Source: Astropecten irregularis
Lineage: Eukaryota > Echinodermata > Asteroidea > Paxillosida > Astropectinidae
Length of the DNA stretch: 64,000 nt
Assembly (NCBI GenBank): GCA_963971285.1
Contig: OZ020244.1
Span: forward strand, 16,554,001-16,618,000
Reading direction: 5' to 3'
Shown here: positions 1-13,500 of the stretch, one piece after another
How the letters are laid out: each line of letters starts with the position of its first letter
How positions within the stretch are numbered: the first letter of the stretch is position 1
Made by a program: the position numbers and the translations under genes
Notes under the pieces: model-generated
What the model saw: only the letters and a program-made list of their open reading frames with translations
Database searches by the model: none
What the model was told of the DNA's origin: nothing

Positions 1-317
1 ATTATAATGCAAATTTCAACTTTGACAAAAATTTAGGTGGGAACCGGTTGCAAGCAGCATACATTTAAAGGGATTTTTGGTCGGTAATCTGCGTTCACTG
101 AGCAACTTTGAGTGGTGCAAAGATAAGGGTATGATATCAATAAACACCATTCAATCATACATAATTTGAGTCAAGGACAAGACAACAGAAAATCACACCC
201 AACCACCAGATCCATCCATCATTCAACCCAACTCCCCTACCCCTTCCCTCACCACACACTCATGCTTCACATACTGCCCGAGGACAAGGCATTGTCTTTT
301 CAATCATCCCTGAACTT

Positions 318-455
318 TGAAAAGTGAACAAAGAAAAATTTACTGGAGCGGGATTCGAACCAGCGACCTCCAGAATACCATACCGGCACTCTCACCAACT
401 GAGCTATCCAGCCCTATGTTGGTGGTGTCCCTAATAGTCAGTGTATCTTTGTGCC
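318..455 (-). repeat. tRNA-like core inside a short terminal-inverted-repeat element
   Basis: On the minus strand it has an A-box-like GGATAGCTCAGTTGGTGAG and a B-box GGTTCGAATCC. The acceptor ends do not pair and the anticodon arm is not convincing, so it is not a working tRNA. The flanks carry the inverted motif GTGAACAAAGA / TATCTTTGT. Other copies: 21507..21647, 25248..25386, 58046..58170. Confidence 0.8.
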
Positions 456-966
456 TGAAGTTTAAAAAACTCTCATAGACTCAGCACACATTTGTACTTT
501 CTGAGGACGATTTTGAACAAAAGAAGTTCGTTCGGGAAAAGAATGCTTTCATTGTAATTCCTTTATCCTCCTGTCCTCGATCCAGATGCAGTGCACTAAC
601 AAACACACCCACACCTGCAATCCTGGACCCCTATTGTTCCTCTTTTGTTTGGACTTAGAATTTTTGGCAGTAGCTCCATTGGTTTTGTACATGCTTTCCA
701 ATTGTGGACCCTATTGTCCCTTTTGTAACTAGTTCACGGTTTGAATACCAATACAAACTCACACACCCACATTAAGCATGTAATATTCAAAAGAAACTGA
801 ACTTTTACCGTTTGTGAAGCCTGGTTAGCAGTATGCAAATGTTAGCAAGCAAAAAAAAAAACAAGGGGGAGAAAAAAACAAGCGCCAAACGGTTAGAAAA
901 TAAAAATGGATGAAAACAATGCAGTTGTATAGTAAATAAGACTTAAAGCTATATGCATGGTGGAAG

Positions 967-1135
967 TACTAAAATAAGGTTGGTTTGTGGTGACACCATG
1001 TAATCTCTTCTGTAAAGTGTGTGTGGTTCTGTGAAGAACCGTTGTTAAGTTCCATCGGTTTTTCTCAGAACCGCACACACCTGACACACTTGCAGAAGAG
1101 ATTACATGGTGTCACTGCAAACCTACCTTCTTTTG
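967..1135. repeat. foldback element, about 165 bp
   Basis: The inverted arms contain GACACCATGTAATCTCTTCT and its complement, with GGTTGGTTTGTGG / GCAAACCTACC at the tips. An inner inverted pair flanks GTGTGTGTGGTTCTG. A partial copy lies at 51205..51280. Confidence 0.85.
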
Positions 1136-1168
1136 CAGTTTGTAGTAGTTTTCTGTTTTGAATGCATG

Positions 1169-1605
1169 CCAGGAGCGGATCCAGGATTTTCCAAAGGGGT
1201 GGCGGCATGGAAATAAAATGCGCCAATAGCGCTCCGCACTTGCGCTAAAAATAGCACCGGATCTCAGACAAACATTGCAACCATGCAAATGTGTGTGCGT
1301 GTGCGCGTCCATACACTACGTGTGTGAGACAATGTTTGTCTGACATCCAAGGATTTTGTGACGTCAATAGTGCAGAGCGCTATTCAATAGCGACGGATGC
1401 AGTGGGCGATCAAAACTAGCTAATTTTGTCTCTCCCCTCTTTTTGAGTCTTTCTCCTTCCCTACATATTGTTTTTCCTCTTACTTTCTTTCTTTTTTCTT
1501 TTCTTTTTCTTTTCTTTTTCTTTTCTTTTTCCCTTTTTTGTTTTGCTGGAAGAAAAGGGGGGCATGGGCCCCCCCACGACCCCCACCATGGGTCCGCCCC
1601 TGCAT
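1169..1605 (+). repeat. dispersed repeat (GGATCCAGGATTTTCC family), with nested insertion
   Basis: It shares GGATCCAGGATTTTCCAAAG, a pyrimidine-rich tract and a GGAAGAAA..GGGGG..GCCCCTG end with 29093..29332. Relative to that copy it carries an extra foldback element at about 1221..1382. Confidence 0.8.
1221..1382. repeat. foldback element with AATAGCGCTC ends
   Basis: The ends are AATAGCGCTCCGCA and TGCAGAGCGCTATT, with inner inverted GACAAACATTG / CAATGTTTGTC. Related copies are at 57276..57468 and 60185..60358. Confidence 0.85.
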
Positions 1606-4444
1606 GCTATTTGTCATTATCAACTGAGACACAGAATGAACCTTTTTGAAATGTTTGTCATCTTGTATTTCTCTTGTGTTGATTTTTGTCTTCTTTGTAA
1701 ACAATGCGAAGCAAGAAATTATGTTTATTGTGCATTGAGGATACAACAACACCAACCACCATTCCCAAATTAAAAACACCATATGGTGCAAAATATGAGT
1801 AATTAATGGTTAAAGTTAATTAACAGTTAATTTAATTGCTTCCACTCATTAAGCTAGGCACAATACAGATTAACGATAGTAGAGAGGCACAAAATTAGAT
1901 GTGAATTGTAGTGAAACTCGGTATGTCACCCAAGAAAGATTTAGATGCCAACTGGAAAAGCCACAATTATAAAACTGAAATTATATTTTGATTAAGAACT
2001 GTCCTAAATCCACCCAACCCAACACTTTTTAGCTGCTCCCAAACATGCTTCAACAAAGTCAGCATTTCATTGGCCAAGATACTGCAGAGAGTTTGAGTGA
2101 ACCATAACCATCCAATGAGTGCATCTTGATTGACAGAACAAAAGGCTGTACAACTGAACAAAGTCAGTTTACATTTGAAACCCAGTTTATGCATTTGTGG
2201 TGGATTTGCAAGTGTTATGGGGATAACTGCGTTCCTTTCGGGGCTGTGAGGGCTAAGGCCAGTAAAGGCCGCCCTAGTTCAGGGAAGCTAGGGTGGGGTG
2301 CAAGGTAGGGACCAGGTTACTAGCAAAGCTGAATTAACAGTCCAAAGACTTCAAATGACAAAGGGGTTTTTTGGGGAGGCACTAATGGGGACCAGTCTTT
2401 CCACTGCTCCAAAACGTATTCAAAGTTTGAAACAAAAATGTAGACCATCTCGAAAATTTGAACAGAAATTTGAAGAAAAAAAATCAAAACTAGTTTCCAA
2501 AGGGTTTGTAACAATTTACAAAATTAAAAAAAATAACATGTATTCACAGTTCTGGGGACAAAAAAATAAAAAGGACAGCAAAGTTGCCAGGAAAAGTTTA
2601 ATGACAAGCTTGGCTACAAGCTACATAGAATTATGACACAGTCTAAGGTAAAATTATACAGCCCAGTGACGTAATTTTTACATCACATTGCCATTTGTTT
2701 TTCTTTGGCCAGGTCAATCTTAACAGCCTGGACTAAGACACAATACAATTTTAAGAAAGCACAACCTAAGTCATCATTAATAATAACAGAGACGAAACAC
2801 ACTACATATACATGAGACAAAAACACAAGCTCCCAAATGGCACTTATAAGCGGCAATGCAGAAAATCTAAAAAAAAATCTTTGAAAGATGTGGAAAAGGA
2901 GCACAAACAAACAAAATTGTTTGTTTTGCTCAAACTTGCTTGTTTTGTATGAATAATTACTTATTTGATAGAGCATATTTGCAGATAATCTAGAGAACGT
3001 GCAATTCTATCATGTTTTCTCCAAAACATTTGTCACCAGTACACATTGCAAATACTTTGGTAGCCACTTAATTTGGGTTCCAACACAAAACATAAAAATA
3101 AAGACACAACACAAGATGGTGAATTGAGAAATGACAGTGAAATTGACTGATGAAGAAATGGAAGACTGTGACATTAGGGTCTAGAAACACAGAGAGGGAA
3201 CTGTTAACCATCAATGAAAAGCTTTATGGAGTCAGACAATACTCCCTTGCTTTGAAAATAAAGTCTTGAAAATCACACAAACTGACAAATGTGCAAAAAT
3301 TACAACCACTGTCCAAAGTTCACCAACAATTTTGTGATACAATTACAACATTTATGTGAGTGGAACGAGAAACAGATTTCACAGTATAACAAGCTTTTAT
3401 CTGAGTGAAGCGTTCCATTGTTGTGAAGGAGAAGTTTTGTGAACAAACAGCAATAATCAATAATACTACACGAATCAAGACTAGGAAGATAGTTTCACTG
3501 TAGCAAGAGTTAAACAAATTTACATCGTTTAAACATCCCACACATACAATCTGCATAGTGACTGGTACCCTGCATCTTGTTGAGGGTTGCTATGGTCAAT
3601 TTTGCTAGTTGCCATGGGAACGGTATCTATTGTTTCAAAGATAGCTCTTTTTTTTCCAAACCGGCATCCTAACAAATTACACTGAAAATTACACTTGTGA
3701 TGTAACATGTTCTCATCCAATCACAAGAGAGAATCTATGTGTGAGGTGCTTTTGAACAAAAAAGAAAAATCACGACTAATGAACACGCACTGACCCTCTG
3801 AATATTCATAAGATGCGCCATGGCGTGCAATTCACAGCAAAATGTTAAAATGAAGCAGACAAGAAAAAAATAAGACAAGAAGCATATGATTTGATGAAGT
3901 GAATTAGTTTGGAATGAATGAAACGGCAAATAAAAACGGTAAACGGCAAAAATGTAAAATAATTACATACTCTGAATGGAAATGGCAAGCCAATCAACAA
4001 CAGCATTTCAACAACTTAGCAATTTGCATGAATTCTTGGCCCAATTGTGTGGCAGGCAATGACAACACTGTAGAATTTCATTCCGACAACTTTGACCAAC
4101 ATCGAACAAAAATTCAATCTTCAAGGCTCAACAAGCTTGGAATGACATCGGCAAAATGAAACAAAAAACCACAGACACATAACCACATTCATCAGCAAAG
4201 ATCTCAAAATGGTGGAGCACGATCACTGATGAAACGTCACTCATTGTCATGACGTTTGAGCTTGATTTTTGTATGACATTTGACATGAATTACAAGTAGG
4301 ATGCTTGAATGATGCTACATTGACAAATGAAATGTGAAAGCTGAACTCTCAAACACTTCTGAATCTGAGATGCAATTCACTGCAAACAACAATAAATGCG
4401 GCTCAAGATGTAAAAAGAAAACATAATATGTCATTGGTACTTAC

Positions 4445-4528
4445 GTTTACTTCTGACACAATTATATCTATGATGCTACCCACGACAATCACAAAATCAA
4501 AAAAGTTCCACAAATCTCGTATATAATT
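4445..4528 (-). CDS. Cav1: Cav1 exon 25: IVS3, last exon seen
   Basis: The 84-nt exon encodes [18 protein letters not shown] then [13 protein letters not shown]3. The acceptor is tgttttgcag and the donor is GTAAAC|gtaag. In vertebrate CACNA1C this 84-nt position is another mutually exclusive pair. Only one copy is visible between 1 and 5098; a second could lie left of the window. Confidence 0.95.
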
Positions 4529-7500
4529 CTGCAAAACAAGAGAGAAACGGAAAATGAGATGAAGGCTTAACAGACCAATGGAGTTGTAGGGTAAAGCAGA
4601 TTCAGTAATGTATTTCATCTATGCTTAAATATCTGCTACAAATAAATTTTGTCTTCGATCAAGATCCTGCTAGGATCAAAACGCGTCAGGCCCTCCTAAC
4701 TCTCTAAGCACAAATAAATTTTAATGATTTAAGAGCAGGGTCCAATTTCATGGAATCCGTTACAGCCTATTTTTTGTGCTTATAAGCACTGCTACTATTT
4801 CGTGGAATCCGTAAGCAAGACTTTTCCAGCTTTATCAGTTAGCGAAGAATTTCTAGGCTAACCCTGGCTTTTCTTTTTTTGACATGGTCAAGGATGGGCC
4901 ACCAAGCCCCCATATAAAGAAACTGTATCTAGTCCTTACTATCTTGATAGGGGCTCAAATTAGCTCATTTTGTGAAAACAAAATAACTCCTTGTGTGAAC
5001 ACAATTTGACTCCTTGTGTGAACACAAATTAACTCCTTGTGTGAACACAAAGCAAGTGGAATAACATCATTATAAAGTGATTCCACATACATACTGACCT
5101 TTGGTTTAAAGGCAATGATTTTGAGTATACATTCCACTAAGAATATTGCAGTGAATATTATGTTGACTCTGTCTAGCACTGCTGAATAACCCTCTGACTG
5201 ATCGTAGAACTGTCAAGAAAAAGAAAGAAAGAAGAAACGCAGACCGCATAGCCATGAGAGTAACATGTCAGTACAGAAATGAATGTATCCCAACACCAGT
5301 ATGAGTTCTACAACAACTGGAAAAATCTTGTAAATTACTTCCAGCAAAAAATACAATTTTGTGCTAATAATAGGTATCAATAATGCACCTTTACAAGGAG
5401 ATCAAAGCAAAATACAAAACAATATAAGAAATCAAAATACAAAGTCAGGGGTTACGAGAACAAAGATGTTTCCCTGAAAATAGCAATGAAGGAAGCAACC
5501 TGATGCTGATGGGGACAGAGTTTCACAGTTCAGGACCAGCTATAGAAATAAGCCATATGCACAATTGACTGCTGCACATAGAGCTGTCAAAAGACAGAGT
5601 TACCACATGAAGTATATCCTATAAGTTGGAAAAATGGCCAACTGCAGATCAGTGCATACTGTTGATTGGCTGACAGTATTGCCTGCTCAAATAAATGTGC
5701 GGCCATTTTTATTACAAACTCTAGGGCCTTTGCAAAACCTGGCTTGAGGCTAGGCTTGGGACTTATTTTGTTACCGCCATTTGAGGCCAAACACATAAAT
5801 GAAGGGATTGGGCCACATGACGAAACCGAAGAAAGGCTCCAGCTTCGCCATGTATCTTAAGCCCTTCAAAACAGCGGTAGCGAAATAAATCACAAGCCTA
5901 GCCTCAAGCCTCATTTCGTAAAGGCCCATAGTATCGGGGGCCTTTCTCAAAGCTTGGCTCCGGCTTCGTTTTCATACGCTGAAAATATAGGTTGCGGTTT
6001 TCCATTGAAGCTGAAGCTCTGTTGTCCTTTTCAAGCCAGAGAATCTACTTCCTATTAACTGCAGCCAAAAAGCCTCTATTTTAATACCTTTAATTTTGAA
6101 ATGGATACACGAAATGGAGTCGGAGTCGGAGTCAGAGCCTGAGCCAGAGCTGAGCTTTGAGAAAGGCCCTGACTCTCATCCACTGCTCTGTAGGAACTGG
6201 CGACTAGCGCCCTCTTTGGGTTACACAAGACATAATAAACGTCTTCTATCTTACCTTCATGGCCAATACAATGGTGTTGAGCATGATAAGTACGAAGATC
6301 AAGTATTCAAAGGGTCTGGAAGTCACTATTTTCCACACTTTCAACTGCTTTGAATTCTTTGGAATGTACTTGCGGATTGGCTTGGCTTTCAGGGCGAACT
6401 CGAGGCACTGCCGCTGGAGGACAACAGGTGAAATTAAGAGAAAAATGTCAAAGGGCTTTGGCACAAGTTTAAAATCTATTCATTCTTGCCACTGATCTTC
6501 ACATGGGCCTGTCAACATTGCACATGTTATACAACATTCGATCCCCGAACCTATGTGAACAGCCAATGTGAAATTGGCTGACCATGGTTCGCACAGGTCA
6601 CTTCAGTGGAAGGCAGCTCAGGTCAAAATGCTTCATGGTACAAATCACACAAAAAAACATTGTTATCGAGGTATAGATACACCTGCCATTAACCAATCAC
6701 AGGACACTTAGTGAGCGACACAACCCTAATCTGACCAATGAGGCATAAATGAGAACAAAATAATACTGGTAATAATGATAGTGGTAGATACTTTGGGCCT
6801 GCTTGTTTCACGCACGCGATCAGTGATCCTGCTGATCCGGATCCCATTTGAGCGTATCCTGCATGGGACGTGGATCTGCAACATCACTGATCGCATGCCT
6901 GAAACAAACAGGACCTTATTAAATGCCTTTTGACGCTCACAGCACATATTGCTATTATCTCTGGTCATCAGCCTACATTTACATTCCTGAAACAATCTCT
7001 GTGATTGCCATCATCAATGACACAAAACATGCAGATGAGTTCAAAGAAAGGTTTATGCTTCTTCTATCGGAAAGATGCGTCAACGATGGAAAGAGAAATG
7101 TCAACCTATGACCAGGGGCCATTTCATAGAGCTGCTTAAGAACCAAAATTTGCTTAAGCACCAAAAACCTTGTTATTTATTTAAAAATAAAATCAGTATG
7201 CCAGCATAATGAAAAGTTTCAGGCCCAAACGTCCAAAAGATCAATGTGTGTGAGGCAGCTCCACTGTTCGCTCCAGTGACCACATGATTTGCATAACACA
7301 TGCAACACAATGGCAATGGCCAGTACAGCCCCGCGGAGAGACACTGAAATCCAGTCATTGGACGAAAACTTTGACGAAAAAATTATCACTGGGTTTTTAC
7401 CCAATCAAATCAAGGGAAAGGGAATTTTTTCATCTTTCCAAAACCGCTACCCCCAGCGTGATCCGACTCTGGGTTATACCCATGATCTTTGAAAGAAAAA

Positions 7501-10500
7501 TGATCACTGGTTTTTCTATTTTTCTTAGTGATACATATTTGAACTTACAGCCAAAAGAACGAATTTTCATAATCTGCAACCCCAGATTTATACAACTTTC
7601 CGTTCTGAAGATACAAGTGATTTAGTGTAAAAATTTGCTGTTTTGGGGTCATTTCCCCACGTTAAAGCTTCTGTGGAATTTCCAGTGGAGCAGATGCACG
7701 CTAGTTTTTATTATGTCAAAACTCCTTATCAAATGTTATACTCAGCAAACAATGGAAAATACAGTAAGCAGTAAACATCACATGAAAATTAAGTTGGTCA
7801 TCCTGTTTGATCAAGGAAGACTTTTCATGCTTAATAAGCAAAATGTTGTGCTAAAGCAGCTCTATGAAATTGGATCCAATTCTTGATCCTCTTAGGCCTG
7901 GGGGCCAATTTCACAGCACTGCTTAGCACAAAAATTTGCTAAGCATGACAAGTCTGAGTGAAAACATGGTTAACAACCAAATATCTATGTGTTGAGCATC
8001 GCTTGTGATTGTTCTTTGGCTGTTCTTGACTAACCATAAACATAAAATGAAATTTGTTAACTGTGGTTTGTTTTATTGGGCAAGACATTTTTGTGCTAAG
8101 CAAATTTGTGCGCTTAGCAGCAAATCAACAAGCCTGCCCAACGTACCTGGTTCTTGTCCAGCTCACAATTCTTAAACTCTTGCTCTCCTTCATTCTGGAA
8201 CGTGACGATGACGAAACCCACGAAGATATTGACCATGAAGAATGCGATGACGATTATGTAAATGAAGAAGAAGATCGCCATGCCAAGCTGGTTATTCTGG
8301 ACAGGACCGTGGTTGATATCACTGGGCGCGTCTATTGCTACGTATAACAACCTGCATAGTAAACAAGCACATCAAGTATTCAGCTAAGCCCTAACACTCT
8401 GTATAAATACTCAAAGGAGTAGCTCTCATATGTGAAGAGGGGCACCCATCTTCTTTAACCACTACACAACCAAAGGTCACAAATTTTTGAAACATTATAT
8501 GCCTAGATGAACACAAAGGATAACCAATTGCATCCTACGTAGGGCTGCAACACATCATAATTAGTCCTACAACTGAAAGTTAGTTACGATGAGTTTAGTG
8601 AAATCGACCCCAGTACTCAGAGATTGAAGTTTGGTAAGGGGGTGGGACTTACTTGGGCCATCCTTCAAACGTGGAGATGGTAAAGAGGGTCAACATTGCG
8701 CTGCCGACATTGTTGAAGTTGAAATCGTTCAGCTCCCACTTTCTCTCACGGACAATTGGATCCAAGAAGTTGCCATCGGTGTACTCTATAAATTTACCCC
8801 TGAAAGGAAATAAGAAAAAAATCAAACTTGAATCTCACAGGAGAAACATTTTTGAAAATAATGAGAAAAAAGGTTTCTTTCAGAAATGGTTAAGATCAAC
8901 AAACGCCAATTTGTTTCTAGCATTCAGGTAAAGTAAACACAGGTATATAAAATAATAATAAAAATAATAATTTCTATGAATTCTGCATCAGGGTGACAGT
9001 CCCATAGACTTGTGCACAAAAAACAACAAAATAAACCCTTCTTTTTGTTAGCAAACCCAGCCAAAACCAACCTTTACACACAAAGGTTTTGGACTACAGG
9101 AATATAAAAAAGGGTACCATCGTATTTTGGTAGCATACCGAAACAGAAAACTCCACAAATTTACCTAAACTTAAAGGGTATAAAGATGGTGATGATAAAA
9201 ACATACCATTAACATTTTTCTGCCTGAAATGCTGTATTTATCCGGAAAAGAGTCAAACCAATGACCAAAAACAATTTTGATCTTCCAAAGATCAAAAATA
9301 ACAAAGAAAAGATTTTTTAAAATACCGTGGCGTTTTTCACAGTTTTTGAAAAAAAAGTGGGCGCGCTGTATGGGACTGGGAATTTCACAGATGACTGTTA
9401 GTTTATACTCTATACTCATGAATCTTACCTTTACAAACAAATGACTGTGAAACCTATAAAGAATGACAAAAACACTTACTGGCAGACGTCTTCTGTCATC
9501 TTGGATCTGTCCGTGCAGGCAAAGAACTTCCCACTGAAAAGCTGGACGCCGATGCAGGCAAACATGAAGACAAGGAGCAGCATGACCATCATGATGTTGC
9601 CGATGGTCTTGATGGCCACAAACACACACTGGACCACGTGCTTCAGACCTTTGGCTCGGTTGATGGCCCTTAGCGGCCTCAGCACCCTTAAGACTCTTAA
9701 AATTTTCACCGCCGAAATGGAATCTTGCCCCCTTTCGTGAAGATTCGAGAAAAATATAAACACAAAAAGTAAGAAAATGGATGTAGACTGGGCAAATGAC
9801 AACATAAGCTTGTAATAATTATGGCATTATTGGATCAGTTTATTATTATTATTAGTATTATTCATTTCTGGTAATGACACCAAGGATTCCTCAAAAGTGA
9901 CCAAGGCACTGTAGTTCGCAAGCCTGATGAAACCACAATCAGTGGAATATGTAGGGAGGGTGGAGGGCACATGCCCTGGGCGCCTCTTTTAAAGGGGCGC
10001 AAAAAAACGTACAGGCAAAAAATCAGAGATTCCCTACATTGCATTCAGCGGCGTATCTAGGGAAAACAGTGCTCGGGGCAAGTGCTAAAATTGCGTACAT
10101 AATTCCAATTTCTGATGGCAATGAAAAAAAAAAATCAGACAATTTGAAATCTGAATCTTTTGTTCTTTGTTAATTGGATTTAGATTTCCAATACCTTCAA
10201 CAGTACAGCTGCCTTTTTCTGTTTTTCTTTGCGTTTGTTTGCACCCTCTAAAAATTGCGGCCCGGGGCACGTGCCCCACTTGCCCCCCCTAGTTACACCA
10301 CAGTGGATATGGACTCAGAGGATGGGAAAAAATGACATAGGTCCTATCGTCATACTTACTGCAGCTTGAGAAAGATGGAGATGTAAGACACTGCTACAAC
10401 TAATAAGTCCAGAAGATTGAAGAAGTTACGACAAAAGGCACCTTTGTGAATGACTAACCCATATGAAACAACCTGGAAAGGAAAAAAAAATATTAAAAAA

Positions 10501-13500
10501 TCAGATACATCACACAAGTTTACAATTTTTGTCAGGACCATTGAACTATAGGGCCTGTTTGTTTCAGGCACGCCATCAGTAATCTTGCAGATCCATGTCC
10601 CATGCAGTATACTCTAAAATGGGATCCGGAGCAGCTTTTGCGTGCCGGATCATTGATCACATGCCTGAAACAAACAGGCCCTTAGACACAACAAAAACAC
10701 AGAACTAAAATACTTCATTTTACCAAGAGATGGAATCTAAATGGACAAATGTATAAAATCATTTAAGAAAAGAAAAACATTCAAAATCAAGTCGGCCTAG
10801 TACAACATACCTAAAAACATATTTTTAAATGCACTGTACACCTTCTGTTTCTAAGTAGTATAATGTCACATATTAAGGGATACAAACCGTCAATTAAATC
10901 AATACTTCCAACACAAATCATACCATTCAATTATAAATATTATAATAAAATAATAAAAGCCAAGTCAAATGTCCTCACTGGAAAACAATTCCTGAAAAAT
11001 AGTGACCGAGGAATTAAAAAAACATGCTTAATATCTCCTTTAAAGAGTCAATAGACATATTCATTTCTTTATTACCCAAAAAAAAATCAAGAAAGATTTG
11101 AGGCTCACCAATGGTGACAGTTGCTATGTGGAGTGGTTTTCGGATACACCATGTAAGAATCTTTTGTACTTTCTCACTTCTATTTCTTTTGCACTTCTCG
11201 TAAGGTCTCAACATTTCAACTAGCCTGCTAGTCATCATCAGAGGATGTCTACAGCAGGCTAGTTGCGATGTTGAGACCTTACGAGAAGTTGGAACAAAAA
11301 CAAGAAGAGCGAAAGTACGAACGACTTTTACATGGTATTTCCGCAAACCGATGTACATACATACAAACAAATCAAATCGAAACTCTTTGAACTCTTCTCA
11401 CCTTTAAAATAATTTCTATTGTGAATGCTCCTGTAAAGCCGTAGTCAAAATTATCTAATATCTGCAAAAGAAGAAGGAAAACACAGAAATTAAATGTAAC
11501 AAGGGTTAGTAACTTTCTTCACTCTAGGACCTAGGTATCTTAATTTAGTCTTTGAGAAAATTCCTGCTAAGATTGAAAGGTCATGCCTTTACTCTTTCTA
11601 GCATTTGATATATTTCAGGTCACTTTGGCTGATGAGCAGTTTGCTTTCATGGAAATGCATAATTTATGTGAAGAAAGGGCTCATAATTTTATCTCCAGAA
11701 TTCGATTTCCTTTCAATTCAATTCTATTCAATTGCATATTTATTTCCAAATCTGTAGAAAATAAAGTACGAAAACACAAACAAAAGCAAAATAAATGATA
11801 ACGATGAAGACATAATGAAGACATCATGATGAAGACATTCTGGCAAAGGATTGTTACAAAGTGTCGGTTTGATTTGTGGATTACAAAAGATTGGAGAAGA
11901 TTTTGAAAAGCACGTAGAGGCATCAACTCAAAAGGACGGGCAGGAAATATCAGTAGCTACAATAATGTGCAAGATCCCTTGATGGGACCCTCCCTTGTTC
12001 CACATGTGGAGGCTGACGATTATTAATCTAAGTCATGTGTGACTTACATCGTTTAATCCTTTCTGGATGTCCCTTGGGTCCTCAGCGGCCAACATGATGC
12101 TACTGACTAAGATGAGCAGCAGAACAACATTGGAGAAGTAGTTGTGGGTGCAGATGAAGTAGCAGCCTCTACGGAACCTGAAGGGCACAGACAAAAATGA
12201 AAGCCATCATTTGGACCCTGAGTTTAAGGAGCTTAGTCCCTGACATGATTACTGTCTCTTCCTGTAAGATGGTACAATTTACTTGGAGAAAGTACGGTTT
12301 TACAATTCTCAACCTCCTGCAAATGGCACAATGCATTCACCTGTTCATCAGACAGGATTCAAACCTCTAACCATTATATGATAGGATGCAGGAGGTCTCT
12401 GGTTCAAATCCAGCCTGAGTAGCCTTAGTGGCATTCCGAATTACTGAGTAAATACTGACAAAATACAGAGCCGAGAACACTGAGTACAGTGTTCTGGAGG
12501 TTGCTGGTTCGAATCCCAGTCAATTTATCTTTGTTCTCTTTTTAATAATAATAATAATAATGGTGGTGGATACTTATAAAGCGCACATTCCGTCTTTTGA
12601 CACTCATGGCGCATATTACTATTATCCAGGGTCATTGGGCTACATTTACATTCCTAAAACCATCTCAACTCTCTGGGAGAGAGTAAACCTTGTAAAGCGC
12701 ACACGGGCTAATCAAGCACACAAAGCCATCTCTACCCTCGCAGGTACCCATTTACTTCTGGGTGAAGAGGAGCAATATATGTGACAAAGCGTCTTGCCCA
12801 AGGACACAAGCACCATTAACCCATGGCTGGATTCGAACCCACAATCTGTAGATTGACCACAAGACTTTGAGCACGTCACGCAAGACCACTAAGCCACGGC
12901 ACTTTACTACAGACTTGATTTAATAGGGGATCGTGTTTTTATAGTTTGACAAGCTTTCTGGGACCAAAATGAAGACAGAAAGAGAGAAACTATTAAGAGC
13001 TTTCCTGGATATAAACATGTCAGCTCTTGAATAGAAAGGGAGGGGTCGAAGAAGAAATAGAGCTTTGGGATCGGATGTAGACACAGACTGACTTCCGTTC
13101 GTTACCTATTCTCGGGGCCAAAGATGAAGAGGGAACTCGCACTGGGCATGGGCTGTTTCTTGTTGGGTAGATCCAGCTCTGACAAACGTCTGGGCCGCGC
13201 CGACTGCGTCGTCAATGACTCTTCCTCTTCCTCATCTTCATCTTCCTCGCCTAGAAGAGAACAAAACAAAATTAAAAATGTCAAGTAGAATATTTCCGAC
13301 TGTCATTTACATCCAGTATTTAGAAAATATTCACTCGCCCAATTCAAATTTCCTGGACTGTCTCAGGTTTCAACGTTTGGAGGAAGCGGCACTCCCGAGA
13401 GTCTTATACCGTAAGAAAGGTCTTCGGTAGGTTGTTTCATTGGCAGTAAGAACTCAATCTTGGACAAGTGTCACTTTCAATCCACTGATAGTACCTGGGT

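Larger units (their letters stand above)
1..4444. other. intron downstream of IVS3 exon, no coding exon found
   Basis: This stretch holds a tRNA-like/TIR element (318..455), a foldback element (967..1135) and a dispersed repeat with a nested foldback insertion (1169..1605). The rest is AT-rich sequence without recognisable coding potential. No IVS4 sensor sequence was found. Open frames here show no family features. Confidence 0.7.

Noticed and set aside
1..4444. Further Cav1 exons (IVS4 and beyond)
   Set aside because: No sequence resembling the IVS4 sensor, IV pore or a second IVS3 exon was found in either reading direction.
10473..12047. Second mutually exclusive IIIS2 exon
   Set aside because: Only the 60-nt exon at 11402..11461 has IIIS2 coding sequence. 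The rest is repeat or unassigned.
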